A stretch of 64,000 nucleotides of DNA from Saprospira grandis DSM 2844 (GCF_000275825.1 NZ_JH719942.1:4290326-4354325), one strand, 5' to 3'; positions 25,500 to 35,082 are shown, counted from the first letter of the stretch. Notes: a model not told the origin generated them from the letters alone. Program-made: numbers and translations.

Positions 25500-28400
25500 A
25501 TGAAATTCTTATTGACCCTCCTTGTCTTTTCCCCCTTATGCCTATTGGCCCAAATCTCGGAACCATCCTTTGAGAAGATGGCGGATAAAGGCGAATATGA
25601 AGCTATGGTCCAATTGGCCCAAGAGCAGCTCAAGCTGGCCAATATTTCTCCCCAAGACAAAGCCCGTTTGCAGTTCTTTTTAGCTTGGGGCTTAGATGAA
25701 GGCCCTGGGGAAGATAGTCTGGCCCTCGCCCAGTATTTAGCCGCCGAAAGCTGGCAAAAAGATGCCCCTCAGGCCCTAAAAGAATATGCCGAAACATTGG
25801 GGCTCTTGGGCTTTTTTTATAGCCAAAAGCGCTCTAACTTTGAGCAGGCCCTTCTTCGTTTTGAGGCCTTAGAGCAAGCCTATAATCGCCTAGCTGAAGC
25901 CGACAGCCTAAAAGTAGAAAATGAGATTAACCTGGCCTATTCGCTACGGATGCTCAACAGAATGGAGCAGGCCGAGCAGCGCTATAAGAGCTTGGCGCAG
26001 CGGCTGCTCAAGCAGCCCAAAGCGGCTCGCAAAGACTTAGTGCGGGTCTATAAAGAATTGGCCAATTTGGCCCTAGAGCAAGATCAGGTCGATCAGGCCC
26101 TTCAGCTTTTTCAGCAAGCTTTGCAGGCTGCCCAAGAAATCTTTGGTCCAGAAAGTAGTGCCTATGCCAGTCAGCTCAATAGCTTGGCCACCTACTATTA
26201 TCACTTAGAGCAATATGAAGAAGCCGAACCGCTTTTATTAGCCGCCCTAAAGATTTATAAGCAGCAGGAGATTCAAGATAAAAAATATGCTGCCGCCTTA
26301 GGCAATTTAGGGGCACTCTATATTGAGCTCGACCGCCTAGAGGATGCCCTGCCCCTCATGCAAGAAGCCGCCGAGATTGAAAAGGCCCTTTTGGGAGAAG
26401 ATAATCTGGATTATGCCACTAGTTTAAATAATATAGGCGCCGTTTATATGCGTCTGGGCGAACTTAAGAAAAGTCTGGCCGCGGTAAAGCAATCGGTAGC
26501 CATTATCAAGAAAGCCAAAGGCAGCAGCCATGGCAGCTATGTAAACAACTTATCTAATCTGGCCTATCTATACACAGTAGCAGAAAAATATGAGTTGGCC
26601 GATGCCGCCTATTTAGAGGTTTTGGCTTGGGTGCGGCAGCATAGAGGCGAAAAAAGCCTGACCTATGCCCGCATCTTGTATGATTATGCCATCTTATGGG
26701 AAAAAAAGGGTGAGATGGACAAAGCTATTGCCCTCAACAGAGAAATTTTAAGCATTCAGCAGACAGTTTTAGGCCCCGATAGCCCCAAACTGCTCCGCAG
26801 CAAAAACAGCCTAGCCATCTATCTTTTTGCCAATGAGCAAGATGAAGAAGCCCTGAATTATATTGACCAAGTGGTTCGACATTGTACCGATAAAAATGTG
26901 GGCCTAGCCGCAGAGGAACAATGGCAGCAACAAGTTTTGGAGCATGCGCCCGTTCAAAATACCGACCTACTCAAAAGCTTAGAGCTTTATTATGACTATT
27001 TGCAACGGCAGCAGCCCCAAGGCTACAAAAACCGCCTAGAACAAATAGAGCAAACGGCTATTTCGCTGCTAGAGAATGAGCGGAAAAATATGAGCGCCGA
27101 AGCTGATAAATTGCGCAGTTTGCGAGCGCAGCAAAAGTGGGTTCTCTTGGCTAGCCAAGAGGCCATGCAAGAAGAGAATTATCTTCGGGCCTTTAGTTTC
27201 TCTGACTTTAATAAGACCGTTTTGCTGCGCCAGCATTTGGCCCAAAAGGCAGGACGAAGCCTTAGCAAATTTCCTAAAGAATGGCAAGAGAAACAAAGCA
27301 AGCTGATTGACAACTGGAAGGAGCTGCGCATTGCGGCCCAAAAAACAGCCGAAAAATCGGAGAAAGATAGTTTGTTGCGTGCAGCCAATACAGCCAAACT
27401 CAAAATTGATGAATTGCGTCTAGAATTGGCCCAAAAATATCCTCAACTGGCCCAATTGGAAGAGATAAAGCCCCTAGATCTTCAGGCTTTGCAAAAGGAG
27501 CTAAGAGCAGGCGAGGCTATCATTAACTATATGGTAACGCCCGAAAAAATTTATGTTTTTCTTCTACCCAAAGAGGGCAAATTGATCGCCAAAGAACTCC
27601 CTATTCAGTTAGAAGATCTAAATAAGCGCATTAATAGACTGAGAAAAAGCTTGAGTAATTACTCCTTTATTCAATCCGATTCCTTAAAGGCCCGAACGCT
27701 CTATCTCCAAGAGAGCCAAGCGCTTTATCAGCAGCTTTTGGCGCCTATTTTGGGCAAGCAAAAGCAATTCGATCAGCTGCTGATTATTCCAGATGCCGCC
27801 TTGGCCCATATCCCTTTTGAGGCCCTGCTCACAGCAGCGCCCAAGGCCAATAGCGCTTATGCCGAGCTGCCTTATTTGATTAAAGATTACGCCATTTACT
27901 ACAATTATTCCTTGGCCCTTTGGCAGGAAAACAAGCAACAACAGCCCAAAAATAATGGGCAGTTTTTGGGCTTTGCCGCTAGCTATGATGGGCAGGCTGA
28001 ACCAACCTCTGTTTTGCGCTCTATGCAAGAGCAGCGCCTACGCTCGCATCTGAGCCCCTTGCCTGCCGCTCGCCAAGAAATCGACTTTTTGGCCCAGGAG
28101 TTTTCTGGCCAATTTCTCTACGACAGCTTGGCCAATGAAGCTAGTTTTAAGCGTTTGGCCCCCAATTTTTCGGTCATCCATTTGGCCATGCACGGCCTGC
28201 TTCGCCCTCGGCAGCCGCTGCTCTCGGCCTTGGCCTTTAGTGAAAATAACGACAGTATAGAAAACAACTTTTTAGAGGCGCATGAAATTGCCAAACTAGA
28301 GCTCAACAGCGATTTATTGGTCCTTTCTGCCTGCGAAACGGGGCTCGGAAAGTTTGAGCAGGGCAATGGCGTAGCCTCTTTGGCCCGCTCCTTTATGTAT

Positions 28401-28757
28401 GCCAAGGTGCCGGCCCTGCTGGTCTCTCTTTGGCAGGTCAATGACCTGAGTACCGCCTATTTGATGCAAGCCTATTATAAAAACTTGGCCGAGGGGCAGG
28501 CCAAATCTAAGGCCCTACAGGCGGCCAAACTGCAGTACTTATCTAATGCCGAAGGAGTTGCTCAGCATCCTGCGTTTTGGGCCGCATTTATCCAGTTGGG
28601 AGCCGATCATCCCATACAACTATCCGCTGGTTTCTGGTCCTCCAAACTGATGTTGTTGGCTACTGTTTTTGCCAGCGGCTTGTCCATTCTCATTTTGCTT
28701 TACATCATTTTACGCTGGAAGAAAAAAGACCAAAAAGCGGGTTTATATCAGAAGTAA
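25500..28757 (+). CDS. TPR-CHAT protein with signal peptide and C-terminal membrane anchor
   Basis: 1085 aa from MKFLLTLLVF; the frame runs 22 codons further up but through the promoter. Signal peptide to LLAQ. Residues about 20-480 are tetratricopeptide repeats (e.g. AAALGNLGALYIELDRLEDA, YATSLNNIGAVYMRLGELKK). A coiled-coil stretch (about 530-660) leads into a CHAT domain, a caspase-like fold, with the dyad His at H898 (HLAMHG) and Cys at C945 (LSACETG). One membrane helix near residues 1045-1070 is followed by a basic tail. The peptidase would therefore sit in the periplasm, tethered to the inner membrane. CHAT proteases act in signalling and cell-death-like pathways; the substrate is unknown. 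Confidence 0.9.
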   Translation: MKFLLTLLVFSPLCLLAQISEPSFEKMADKGEYEAMVQLAQEQLKLANISPQDKARLQFFLAWGLDEGPGEDSLALAQYLAAESWQKDAPQALKEYAETLGLLGFFYSQKRSNFEQALLRFEALEQAYNRLAEADSLKVENEINLAYSLRMLNRMEQAEQRYKSLAQRLLKQPKAARKDLVRVYKELANLALEQDQVDQALQLFQQALQAAQEIFGPESSAYASQLNSLATYYYHLEQYEEAEPLLLAALKIYKQQEIQDKKYAAALGNLGALYIELDRLEDALPLMQEAAEIEKALLGEDNLDYATSLNNIGAVYMRLGELKKSLAAVKQSVAIIKKAKGSSHGSYVNNLSNLAYLYTVAEKYELADAAYLEVLAWVRQHRGEKSLTYARILYDYAILWEKKGEMDKAIALNREILSIQQTVLGPDSPKLLRSKNSLAIYLFANEQDEEALNYIDQVVRHCTDKNVGLAAEEQWQQQVLEHAPVQNTDLLKSLELYYDYLQRQQPQGYKNRLEQIEQTAISLLENERKNMSAEADKLRSLRAQQKWVLLASQEAMQEENYLRAFSFSDFNKTVLLRQHLAQKAGRSLSKFPKEWQEKQSKLIDNWKELRIAAQKTAEKSEKDSLLRAANTAKLKIDELRLELAQKYPQLAQLEEIKPLDLQALQKELRAGEAIINYMVTPEKIYVFLLPKEGKLIAKELPIQLEDLNKRINRLRKSLSNYSFIQSDSLKARTLYLQESQALYQQLLAPILGKQKQFDQLLIIPDAALAHIPFEALLTAAPKANSAYAELPYLIKDYAIYYNYSLALWQENKQQQPKNNGQFLGFAASYDGQAEPTSVLRSMQEQRLRSHLSPLPAARQEIDFLAQEFSGQFLYDSLANEASFKRLAPNFSVIHLAMHGLLRPRQPLLSALAFSENNDSIENNFLEAHEIAKLELNSDLLVLSACETGLGKFEQGNGVASLARSFMYAKVPALLVSLWQVNDLSTAYLMQAYYKNLAEGQAKSKALQAAKLQYLSNAEGVAQHPAFWAAFIQLGADHPIQLSAGFWSSKLMLLATVFASGLSILILLYIILRWKKKDQKAGLYQK

Positions 28758-28763
28758 GAGCAT

Positions 28764-28940
28764 CTTTTGGGGCTGCCCCTCGCCTATCGGCTCGGGTCGC
28801 TATGCTTCGCGGCTCGCAGGTCTGCTCGGCCCTGCGGGCTGCGCTTTGCTTGCCCTTGGTCTGGCCTTCGGCCACCGCTGCGCAGCGCTCATCCGCTCCA
28901 CCTTATTCCTTGCTTTCGGCTTTCGGCTTCGGCCCTTTAT
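28764..28940 (+). repeat. R10: GC-rich hairpin repeat, subtype IV/V mosaic
   Basis: TTTTGGGGCTGCCCC head of subtype IV, then GTCGCTATGCTTCGCGGCTC as in subtype V, core CTCGCAGGTCTGCTCGGCCC, second arm GGGC/GCCC, GGTCTGGCC, GCTGCGCAGCGCTC, last arm GGCTTCGGCC. It starts 7 bp after the CHAT stop and ends about 12 bp before the DUF4846 start. Confidence 0.88.
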
Positions 28941-28952
28941 CTATAATTTTTT

Positions 28953-29885
28953 ATGAAAAAACCATTTGCCCTACTTTTGGCGGGACTTCTTTTTGGGGCT
29001 TGCCAAGACATGCCCAAAACTACATCTTTGCAGCAAGAAGCCCCCAAAGCAAAAGGCCCGCAAAGGGCTGTTGCGGTAGTAAATCAAGCGCCAAGCAAAA
29101 AAGACAGCATGCAATTTCCTTGGCTGGCCCAGCCCATTTTTGCCGAGCGCATAGAAAGTGCGATAGCTCCACCCGAGGGCTATCATTGGCAGGCGGCCAA
29201 GGCGGGTAGTTTTGGGGCTTGGTTGGCTAGGCTTCCCTTATATCCCAAGGGCCATAAGGTCCATTTGTACAATGGGGCCGAAAAGCCCTATCAGGCGGGG
29301 GCGGCCAGAGTCATCCAAATTGATGTGGGCCAATCGGATTTGCAACAATGCGCCGATGCCATCATGCGGCTCTATGCAGAATATGCCTATGCCCAAAAAG
29401 ATTATGCGGCCATTTTCTTCAATTTCACTTCTGGAGACCGGGTTGGTTTTTCGGATTGGGCCAAGGGCAAAAAGCCGATAGTCAAGGGCAATCGGGTTTA
29501 TTTTTCGGCGGCCAAAGGAGCGGCAGATTATAGTTATGGCAACTTTCGGAGCTATTTGAAGCGGATATTTATGTTTGCGGGCACAGCTTCTTTGGCCGCC
29601 GAGCTGCCCAAAAAGCCCTTGGCCCAATTGGAGGCTGGCGATTTATTTTTGCAGGGAGGGTTTCCGGGCCATGCCGTTTTGGTAATGGGCGTAGCGCAAA
29701 ACAAAGACGGTAAAAAGCAATTTTTATTGGCCCAAAGCTACATGCCCGCTCAAGAAATTCATTTGTTGCGCAACTTACAAGCTGGGGGGAGTCCCTGGTT
29801 TTCTTTGGCTGAAGATGAAATTTTGTATACTCCAGAATGGAACTTTGCAGTTGGGAGTTTGCATAGCTTTTCGGGCAGGAAATAG
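28953..29885 (+). CDS. DUF4846 domain lipoprotein
   Basis: 310 aa. Lipoprotein signal with Cys at 17 (LLFGAC). After a Lys/Pro-rich linker the DUF4846 domain covers about 55-300: FGAWLARLPLYPKG, DLQQCADAIMRLYAEYAY, FNFTSGDRVGFSDWAKGKK, GDLFLQGGFPGHAVLVMGVA and LLAQSYMPAQEIHLLRN. The GFPGHAVLV stretch with a preceding acidic residue looks like an NlpC/P60-type active-site region, but I would not assign a reaction. The gene fills the space between R10 and R11 with almost no spacer. Confidence 0.85.
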   Translation: MKKPFALLLAGLLFGACQDMPKTTSLQQEAPKAKGPQRAVAVVNQAPSKKDSMQFPWLAQPIFAERIESAIAPPEGYHWQAAKAGSFGAWLARLPLYPKGHKVHLYNGAEKPYQAGAARVIQIDVGQSDLQQCADAIMRLYAEYAYAQKDYAAIFFNFTSGDRVGFSDWAKGKKPIVKGNRVYFSAAKGAADYSYGNFRSYLKRIFMFAGTASLAAELPKKPLAQLEAGDLFLQGGFPGHAVLVMGVAQNKDGKKQFLLAQSYMPAQEIHLLRNLQAGGSPWFSLAEDEILYTPEWNFAVGSLHSFSGRK

Positions 29886-30045
29886 GGCCAAAATGGCGGG
29901 CAAAGCCCGCCTGGCCGAAGGCCAAACGGCCTAGCGATGTGCAGGGGTGGCCGCAGGCCAGACCGAGCCGCTGAAAGCGGCGAAGGGCCGAGCAGACCTG
30001 CGAGCCCCGAAACGTAGCGCCCGCCGCAGGCGGGAGGCCCCAAAA
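29886..30045 (-). repeat. R11: GC-rich hairpin repeat, subtype II
   Basis: Minus-strand reading: GGGGCCTCCCGCC with complementary GGCGGGCGC, TACGTTTCGGGGCTCGCAGG, TCTGCTCGGCCC, second arm CCGCTTTCAGCGG, GGTCTGGCC, CACATCGCTAGGCC, last arms GGCCTTCGGCC and GGCGGGCTTTGCCCGCC. It abuts the DUF4846 stop codon directly. Confidence 0.92.
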
Positions 30046-30065
30046 CAGCGGAATGAATTTCAGTA

Positions 30066-30105
30066 TAAAAAAACTGCTCTTCCCCAAGATAGGAGAAGAG
30101 CAGTT
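30066..30105 (-). terminator. Intrinsic terminator of the CUB/PKD T9SS gene
   Basis: AACTGCTCTTC pairs with GAAGAGCAGTT across a 14-base loop. Confidence 0.7.
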
Positions 30106-30127
30106 GTCATTTAAATTCTAATGATTG

Positions 30128-33100
30128 TTAGTCAATTTGAATTTTGTCGGTATAGCTACGGGCAGACTCGAGGTGTTGGGCACGGATCAAGTAATTGCCT
30201 GCGGGTAGGTTTTCGGGTAGATTGATTTGCAATTGGTTTTGGCCGGTTTGGATTTGGACCAATTGGCTAAGAATCTTTTTGCCCAATAGATCATATAGTT
30301 GGATCTCCACGGTTTCCTGCATGCTGCCCTCCACTTGGTAGAAGAGTTCGGACTTGGTAGGATTGGGGAAGAAACTAGCTGCTAGTTGATCGGGGCGAGC
30401 GAAATTGAGGGCAAGGACCTCAGAAAGTTCGCTTTCGCCATTGGCGAGGAAGCTTCTTACTCTATAGTAATTCATTCCCGTTAGTGGAGCGACATCATCG
30501 GCGGTATAATCTAGTTCGCTAGCAGAAGGGCCTTGAGCGGCAACCTCTACCATATCGCTAAAGTTGATGCCATCGGCAGAGCGTTCTACCACATAATGCG
30601 TTACTTCTGCTTCTTGGGCTACGCCCCAGTAGATGCGGTGAATTTGGCCGAGTGCAGATGCGCGGAGATAGCTCCAGTCGGTATTGAGTAGGGGGTCTGG
30701 AATTAGGATAACTGCACCAGAGCCACCAGAGAAGCCGGGGATACCGCTCCATTCTGAGTAATTCACGCCATTAGTGGTTGCTCCAGAGGTAGCATTATAA
30801 TGTATATCATCATAGGTAGGGGCTACATAATTGCTGCCTGAATTTTTGAACCAGTAGAAGCCATTGGGTGTAGCATACTTGTAGGCATAAGCACAAGCGG
30901 GATAGCTAGCGATCCAGTTGGCTGCAGCTGTTTCGATAGCGGCTTTTTCTGCGGGTTCATAGTAGAAGCGCACTTCATATCCACCGATGGGGGCACCTCC
31001 GCCAAAGTCGAGGTTCCAGCTACGTTCCATTTCAAAGCGTTCTTCTCCGGGGTCGCCAGCGGTAGCACAATCGGCTGCGGTAGCTGGGCCTTGAGTTTGT
31101 TGGTAGTAAGCGCCATTATCATAGATAGTAGCGATAGGATAGCCAGCGGGGGCGCCGCTAAGGTCTCCACGGACCGAGAAGATAATTTCGTTTCCGTTGT
31201 AGAAGTGGTGCCAGCCCATATTATCGGTACAGTAAGTATTGGTAGAAGTACCATTGAGGGCATAGATATAATCTTTGGCCAAAATGGGTTGACTATCATC
31301 TGCGGTATTGTTACAGCTTCCTTCTCTGCGCAGATAAACGGTAGAGCCTCCAGAGGGGATGGTATAATTGATCGAGCTACCGATACCGAGGAGAGCTCCG
31401 GTCCCGTTGGGGCCAGAATACCAATAAATATCAGAGGCAGTACCTGCGGTTCCGCCGGCGGCAGAAAGGACAACATCTGTATTTGGGCAGAAGGTCCCTG
31501 TAATGGGGGCCATAGTAGGCGTAGTAGAATTATAAGTTACATTTACTGTTTCTGCTGCTGTAGTGGTACAGCCGTTAGCATCAGTTACCGTTACGGTGTA
31601 AGTAGTTGTATTGAGTGGAGAAACGGTTTGGTTTGCGCCAGTGGGCAAGCCATTATCCCAGTTATAGGTAGTTCCACCAGTAGCACTTAGCGTAGTATTA
31701 TCTCCATCGCAGATATCGGTTGTTCCGCTAATAGCGCCAGTGGGTAGTGCATTAGTCAATACACATTCGTCAATGGTATAGCTACAGCCAAAGTTATCGA
31801 CTACTTCATAAGTATAGCATTGATTTCCTGCTGCGGCAGGTGTAACATCGGCGGTTGTGATAGAGGTTGTGGTTAGGTCGGCAGCGGCCTGCCAGCCTTG
31901 GCTAGCGATAGTGGGCGTAAAGCTTCCGATAGCCTGAACAGAGGCGCCAAAGCCCATCTGCCAGCTAAAGATATAGCCATCATCAGAACCGAGGTTATCT
32001 GTAATTTCGATGGTCCAATCGCCATTTAGTGGGCAGCCAACAAGGTCGGCAAAGCTTCCAGCAGGCAAATAGTCCCCGGGAGTAACTGTATTGCCTCCTT
32101 CGATAGGTGAAATAATTGTAGGACCGTCCACCAAAAGATCTGTAGCCGTATTGGTAAAGCAATAATCATAACCAGTACCAGGTCCACTAGTCACATCATC
32201 ATAAGGGTCCCCTAGAAAAGTACTACTACCGCCAGGGTAAGTGTGTAGATCTGTAGATTGGCCATTGGGGCAGCGAATCGTCATTTGAAGATCACCCATA
32301 TAAGAGTGTTCCATATTGACACAAATGCTTTGAATATCTGTAGCAGCCGTTACTGTACTTGCTGCGGGATAGCAATCTACGGTTGTAGAAGTAGAATAAG
32401 ACACCCCTGATCCATCGGGCAAGAAAGTAGTTCCACTAACAGGAGGCGCACAATTAAATACAAAAGTATTCATGGCCACAGTAGCGTCTAGGGCAGAGCT
32501 TTCGCCCAAACAGAGGGGCTCGGGCGTGGCGGTAGTGGCTAGTGTAGGAGTAGTAGATACTTCGATCACTTGATCGAGTACATTATCATTCATACAGCCG
32601 TCTGTATCTGTAATATCTAGATTGATTTCATAGCTACCTTCCGTTGTATAAGTATAAGAGGCTGAAGTACCAGAGGCGGTTCCACCGCCACCAAAAGTCC
32701 AATCATAAGTAGCGCCTGCTCCAGAGTTAGAGAAAGTTCCGCTACCCACTACAGAAAGCGTTTGGCCTTGACAAAGGCGGATGACGCCATCGCCATCTGC
32801 GGCAGGAGAAGTAGAGACAAGTACAGAGTTAATCGTTTGGCAACTACTTACACAGGTTACGGTAGCCTCCCAACCGGCTAAGGTTGCTGAACCATCAGAA
32901 GTGAAACGAAAGGTTAGACAGCCAGAAGTATTTGAAGGAGTAGCCGATACCAAGCCAGGGCCTACCACATCGGTATAGGTACCTAGAGAAGGGGCCGCCG
33001 TAGAGTTACCGTCAAAAATTTCTAAGAAATCATAACTATCTTCTAGGGCAAAGGCAGTAAAATTGGCTTGTACTTTTGAGTTAGCAGCATCTGGACAGAT

Positions 33101-33628
33101 GGTATACTCTAAGGTTTGGCTATTGCTGTAGTTTCCAGATAATCCACCATCATCGGTAAAGGTAGCCGAGCAAGTGCTTGTTCCGCCGTTAGTCATCACA
33201 ATGCCCCCAGCTAGATCGGGAATACAGTTAATAGTGGCCTCAAAACCAGGGTTGGTCACAGAGCCATCAGAGCTAAACACAAGTGTCAAACAGCCCGTAG
33301 TAGAAAGTACTGTACCGGGGCTTGTGGTCCCTGCATAAGTACCAATTAGGGTTCCTGCAGTGCTATTTCCATCATAAATTGTCAAATCATCGCAGCAGCT
33401 TTCTGTAGAGAAAGAGCTAAACACCAATTGAACTTCATCGGCACTTCCAGAGCAAATAGTATAGGTCACTAGCTCATTATTGCCGTAGTCGCCAGTTCCA
33501 CCCGGATCTAGCAAAGTACCCGAACAAGCCGTAATACTTCCGTTCGTCATGGTATAGGTCTGCGCATGACTATAAAAAGAGAGGCCCGAAAAAAAGGCCG
33601 TCAATATAAAGAGATAAAAATGTTTCAT
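30128..33628 (-). CDS. T9SS-secreted multidomain protein (CUB, PKD, P-domain)
   Basis: 1166 aa. Signal peptide (to YSHAQT). Domains in order, approximate: CUB 25-135 and CUB 140-260 (each with TICSGSADE / TICPDAANS and FTSDG motifs), PKD 285-360 (YDWTFGGGG, YTTEGSYEINLDITD), a proprotein-convertase P-like domain 385-565 (VNMEHSYMGDLQMTIRCPNG, GDWTIEITDNLG), a PKD/SprB-type repeat 630-705, an Ig-like region, a fibronectin-like strand region near 1010, and a T9SS type A sorting domain at the C-terminus (SFFPNPTKSELFYQ ... LPAGNYLIRAQ). It is exported and fixed on the cell surface or released. Co-transcribed with the 132-aa gene upstream (28 bp gap). Confidence 0.88.
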   Translation of the reverse strand: MKHFYLFILTAFFSGLSFYSHAQTYTMTNGSITACSGTLLDPGGTGDYGNNELVTYTICSGSADEVQLVFSSFSTESCCDDLTIYDGNSTAGTLIGTYAGTTSPGTVLSTTGCLTLVFSSDGSVTNPGFEATINCIPDLAGGIVMTNGGTSTCSATFTDDGGLSGNYSNSQTLEYTICPDAANSKVQANFTAFALEDSYDFLEIFDGNSTAAPSLGTYTDVVGPGLVSATPSNTSGCLTFRFTSDGSATLAGWEATVTCVSSCQTINSVLVSTSPAADGDGVIRLCQGQTLSVVGSGTFSNSGAGATYDWTFGGGGTASGTSASYTYTTEGSYEINLDITDTDGCMNDNVLDQVIEVSTTPTLATTATPEPLCLGESSALDATVAMNTFVFNCAPPVSGTTFLPDGSGVSYSTSTTVDCYPAASTVTAATDIQSICVNMEHSYMGDLQMTIRCPNGQSTDLHTYPGGSSTFLGDPYDDVTSGPGTGYDYCFTNTATDLLVDGPTIISPIEGGNTVTPGDYLPAGSFADLVGCPLNGDWTIEITDNLGSDDGYIFSWQMGFGASVQAIGSFTPTIASQGWQAAADLTTTSITTADVTPAAAGNQCYTYEVVDNFGCSYTIDECVLTNALPTGAISGTTDICDGDNTTLSATGGTTYNWDNGLPTGANQTVSPLNTTTYTVTVTDANGCTTTAAETVNVTYNSTTPTMAPITGTFCPNTDVVLSAAGGTAGTASDIYWYSGPNGTGALLGIGSSINYTIPSGGSTVYLRREGSCNNTADDSQPILAKDYIYALNGTSTNTYCTDNMGWHHFYNGNEIIFSVRGDLSGAPAGYPIATIYDNGAYYQQTQGPATAADCATAGDPGEERFEMERSWNLDFGGGAPIGGYEVRFYYEPAEKAAIETAAANWIASYPACAYAYKYATPNGFYWFKNSGSNYVAPTYDDIHYNATSGATTNGVNYSEWSGIPGFSGGSGAVILIPDPLLNTDWSYLRASALGQIHRIYWGVAQEAEVTHYVVERSADGINFSDMVEVAAQGPSASELDYTADDVAPLTGMNYYRVRSFLANGESELSEVLALNFARPDQLAASFFPNPTKSELFYQVEGSMQETVEIQLYDLLGKKILSQLVQIQTGQNQLQINLPENLPAGNYLIRAQHLESARSYTDKIQID

Positions 33629-33656
33629 ACCAATTAAGAGTTAAGTTAAAAAGGAA

Positions 33657-34055
33657 TTATTCCACGGGGAGGACAACAATTAAATATGGCTCATTATCAA
33701 AACGATAGACCTTTTTTGTCTTGGGAAACAGCTCAATTCCGTATTTTAAAGGATTAAAGGTGAGTTGGTTAAATTCTCGGTCTCTACTCAGGCTGCGGTT
33801 GTTCTTATTGCGTAGCGACAAGCTAGATAGCTTTGGAAATTTTTCATCCGGCTCAATTGGATAATGCAAGTACTCTACCCGATGCTGCAAAAGATCTTGC
33901 AGCTTGGCATAAATGCTTGGGTTCTGCTGTTGGTAGTTGGCCCCATAAACCGCTGCAATCTTGTCTGAGGGTTCTGTGGGTTGTAGTGTGGCTTGTGCGC
34001 TTAGGCTAAAAAAACCAGCAAATACACATAAAATTAACGTAAGGGTAAATCTCAT
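33657..34055 (-). CDS. Small exported protein, unknown function
   Basis: 132 aa. Signal peptide ending near SLSAQA. The mature part is about 110 residues with no cysteine and a short central KNNRSLSRDREF segment. I do not recognise the family. It is the first gene of the operon with the large T9SS protein; its role may be linked to that protein. Confidence 0.7.
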   Translation of the reverse strand: MRFTLTLILCVFAGFFSLSAQATLQPTEPSDKIAAVYGANYQQQNPSIYAKLQDLLQHRVEYLHYPIEPDEKFPKLSSLSLRNKNNRSLSRDREFNQLTFNPLKYGIELFPKTKKVYRFDNEPYLIVVLPVE

Positions 34056-34326
34056 ACCTTGGGATTTTGTGAAGTGATGTGATGATAAAATTTTATTTCC
34101 TTGGCTTAAAATTACTGCTTTTTTTTTGTAACTAAAGCAAGATTTGGGACTTATAGTATGTTAAACGTCTTTTCAAGCTAATTTATCCCCCTAACCCGCT
34201 CTTTTTTTCAGTTTTTTTTGCAAATCAAGTCCCTACACATATAAAAGGGCCCTTTCTCCTAAGAGAAAAGACCCAGAATCAACAACTGCTTGACAGAAAT
34301 AAAAAACTAGAATAGTCTATTGCTAA

Positions 34327-34452
34327 TTAAACTATAACAACATTTATAGCGATTTTTTCGCAAGAATCATCAGCCAAACGAGCATCCATTTGCTCCAATA
34401 TTTTGGGCGGAGGAACAATTTTCTGATCTCCTTTACGCCAATCTAAAGGCAT
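34327..34452 (-). CDS. Possible 41-aa protein or gene remnant
   Basis: ATG at 34452 to TAA at 34327. The peptide starts MPLDWRKGDQKIVPPPKILE and reads like globular protein. No family recognised. It lies 17 bp after a second short frame on the same strand, so the two may be remnants of one gene or a pair of very small genes. Confidence 0.3.
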   Translation of the reverse strand: MPLDWRKGDQKIVPPPKILEQMDARLADDSCEKIAINVVIV

Positions 34453-34469
34453 TCTTATTTGAGTTTAAT

Positions 34470-34583
34470 TTAGCTGATTGCTATTATTTGATGACGATAA
34501 AGATATTGCCATCCTTTTTCTATTTCTGTGACTCTCTTAACAAAGCCGCTTTTTCTTTCAAAAAGACCACCGCCAAGCCACAA
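34470..34583 (-). pseudogene. Possible gene remnant (about 37 aa)
   Basis: A frame with only a TTG start, containing GGGLFERKSGFVKRVTEIEK then WQYLYRH. The amino-acid make-up is protein-like, but there is no ATG and the upstream part is broken by stops. Probably the tail of a decayed gene. Confidence 0.25.
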
Positions 34584-34687
34584 TTCGGCTTATGCTTAAC
34601 TTTTTCCAGAGATCCCAATTGTTTTCGCCCAGCTCCCAGCTTTGTCCACTTATGCAGTTAGCAAAAAATTAAGTTCTTCTTTTTTTA

Positions 34688-34826
34688 TTTTTTGGGGCCT
34701 GCCGCCTTTGGCGGCCGGGCCCTTTCAGGGCTCGCAGGTCTGCTCGGCCCTGCGGGCGTTGCCCTTGGTCTGCCGCTGCGCGGCCCCCTTACAGGCCCCT
34801 AGGCCGACGGGCCTTCGGCCCTTTTT
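34688..34826 (+). repeat. R12: GC-rich hairpin repeat, subtype III
   Basis: T-run, GGGGCCTGCCGCC with arm GGCGGC, CGGGCCCTTTCAGGGCTCGC, core AGGTCTGCTCGGCCC, second arm GGGCGTTGCCC, GGTCTG, third arm CCGCTGCGCGG, CAGGCCCCTAGGCC, last arm GGGCCTTCGGCCC then TTTTT. Left half of a composite with R13. Confidence 0.92.
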
Positions 34827-34827
34827 A

Positions 34828-34906
34828 CTGTAGGCTGAAACCTACAGCAAGAATGCTATTGCTTCGCAATAATCTATAAATGAGGGTTGAAACCCTCATA
34901 GATTAA
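34828..34906. repeat. Hairpin cluster between R12 and R13
   Basis: Three hairpins: CTGTAGG/CCTACAG around CTGAAA, TATTGCTTCGCAATA, and a longer bulged stem TGAGGGTTGAAACCCTCA flanked by AATCTAT/ATAGATT. The GGTTGAAACC type is REP-like. A near-copy lies at 42864-42942. Confidence 0.85.
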
Positions 34907-34937
34907 CCGCCGAAGAAAATGGCCAAAAGAAAAAAAG

Positions 34938-35082
34938 ACCGCTGAGCGGCCCAGCGCTGCGAAGGGGGGGGCCAAAGGCCAGACCGAGTTTTTTTGAGCA
35001 AAGCGAAAAAAAACGAAGGGCCGAGCGAATAGCGAGCCCCGCAGCATAGCGGCGGCCAGCAAAGCTGGCCGCGGGCCCCAAA
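34938..35082 (-). repeat. R13: GC-rich hairpin repeat, subtype V
   Basis: Minus-strand reading: GGGGCCCGCGGCCAGC with complement, GCCGCTATGCTGCGGGGCTC, CTATTCGCTCGGCCC, second arm GTTTTTTTTCGCTTTGCTC AAAAAAAC, GGTCTGGCC, third arm GGCCTTTGGCC, CGCAGCGCTGGGCC. Outer end 127 bp before the adhesin start. Confidence 0.9.

Larger units (their letters stand above)
34056..34687. other. Intergenic stretch with small minus-strand reading frames
   Basis: About 630 bp, AT-rich upstream of the 34055 start. It holds an imperfect hairpin with T-rich flank near 34245-34278 and the two short minus-strand frames listed separately. Nothing else could be recognised. Confidence 0.5.
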
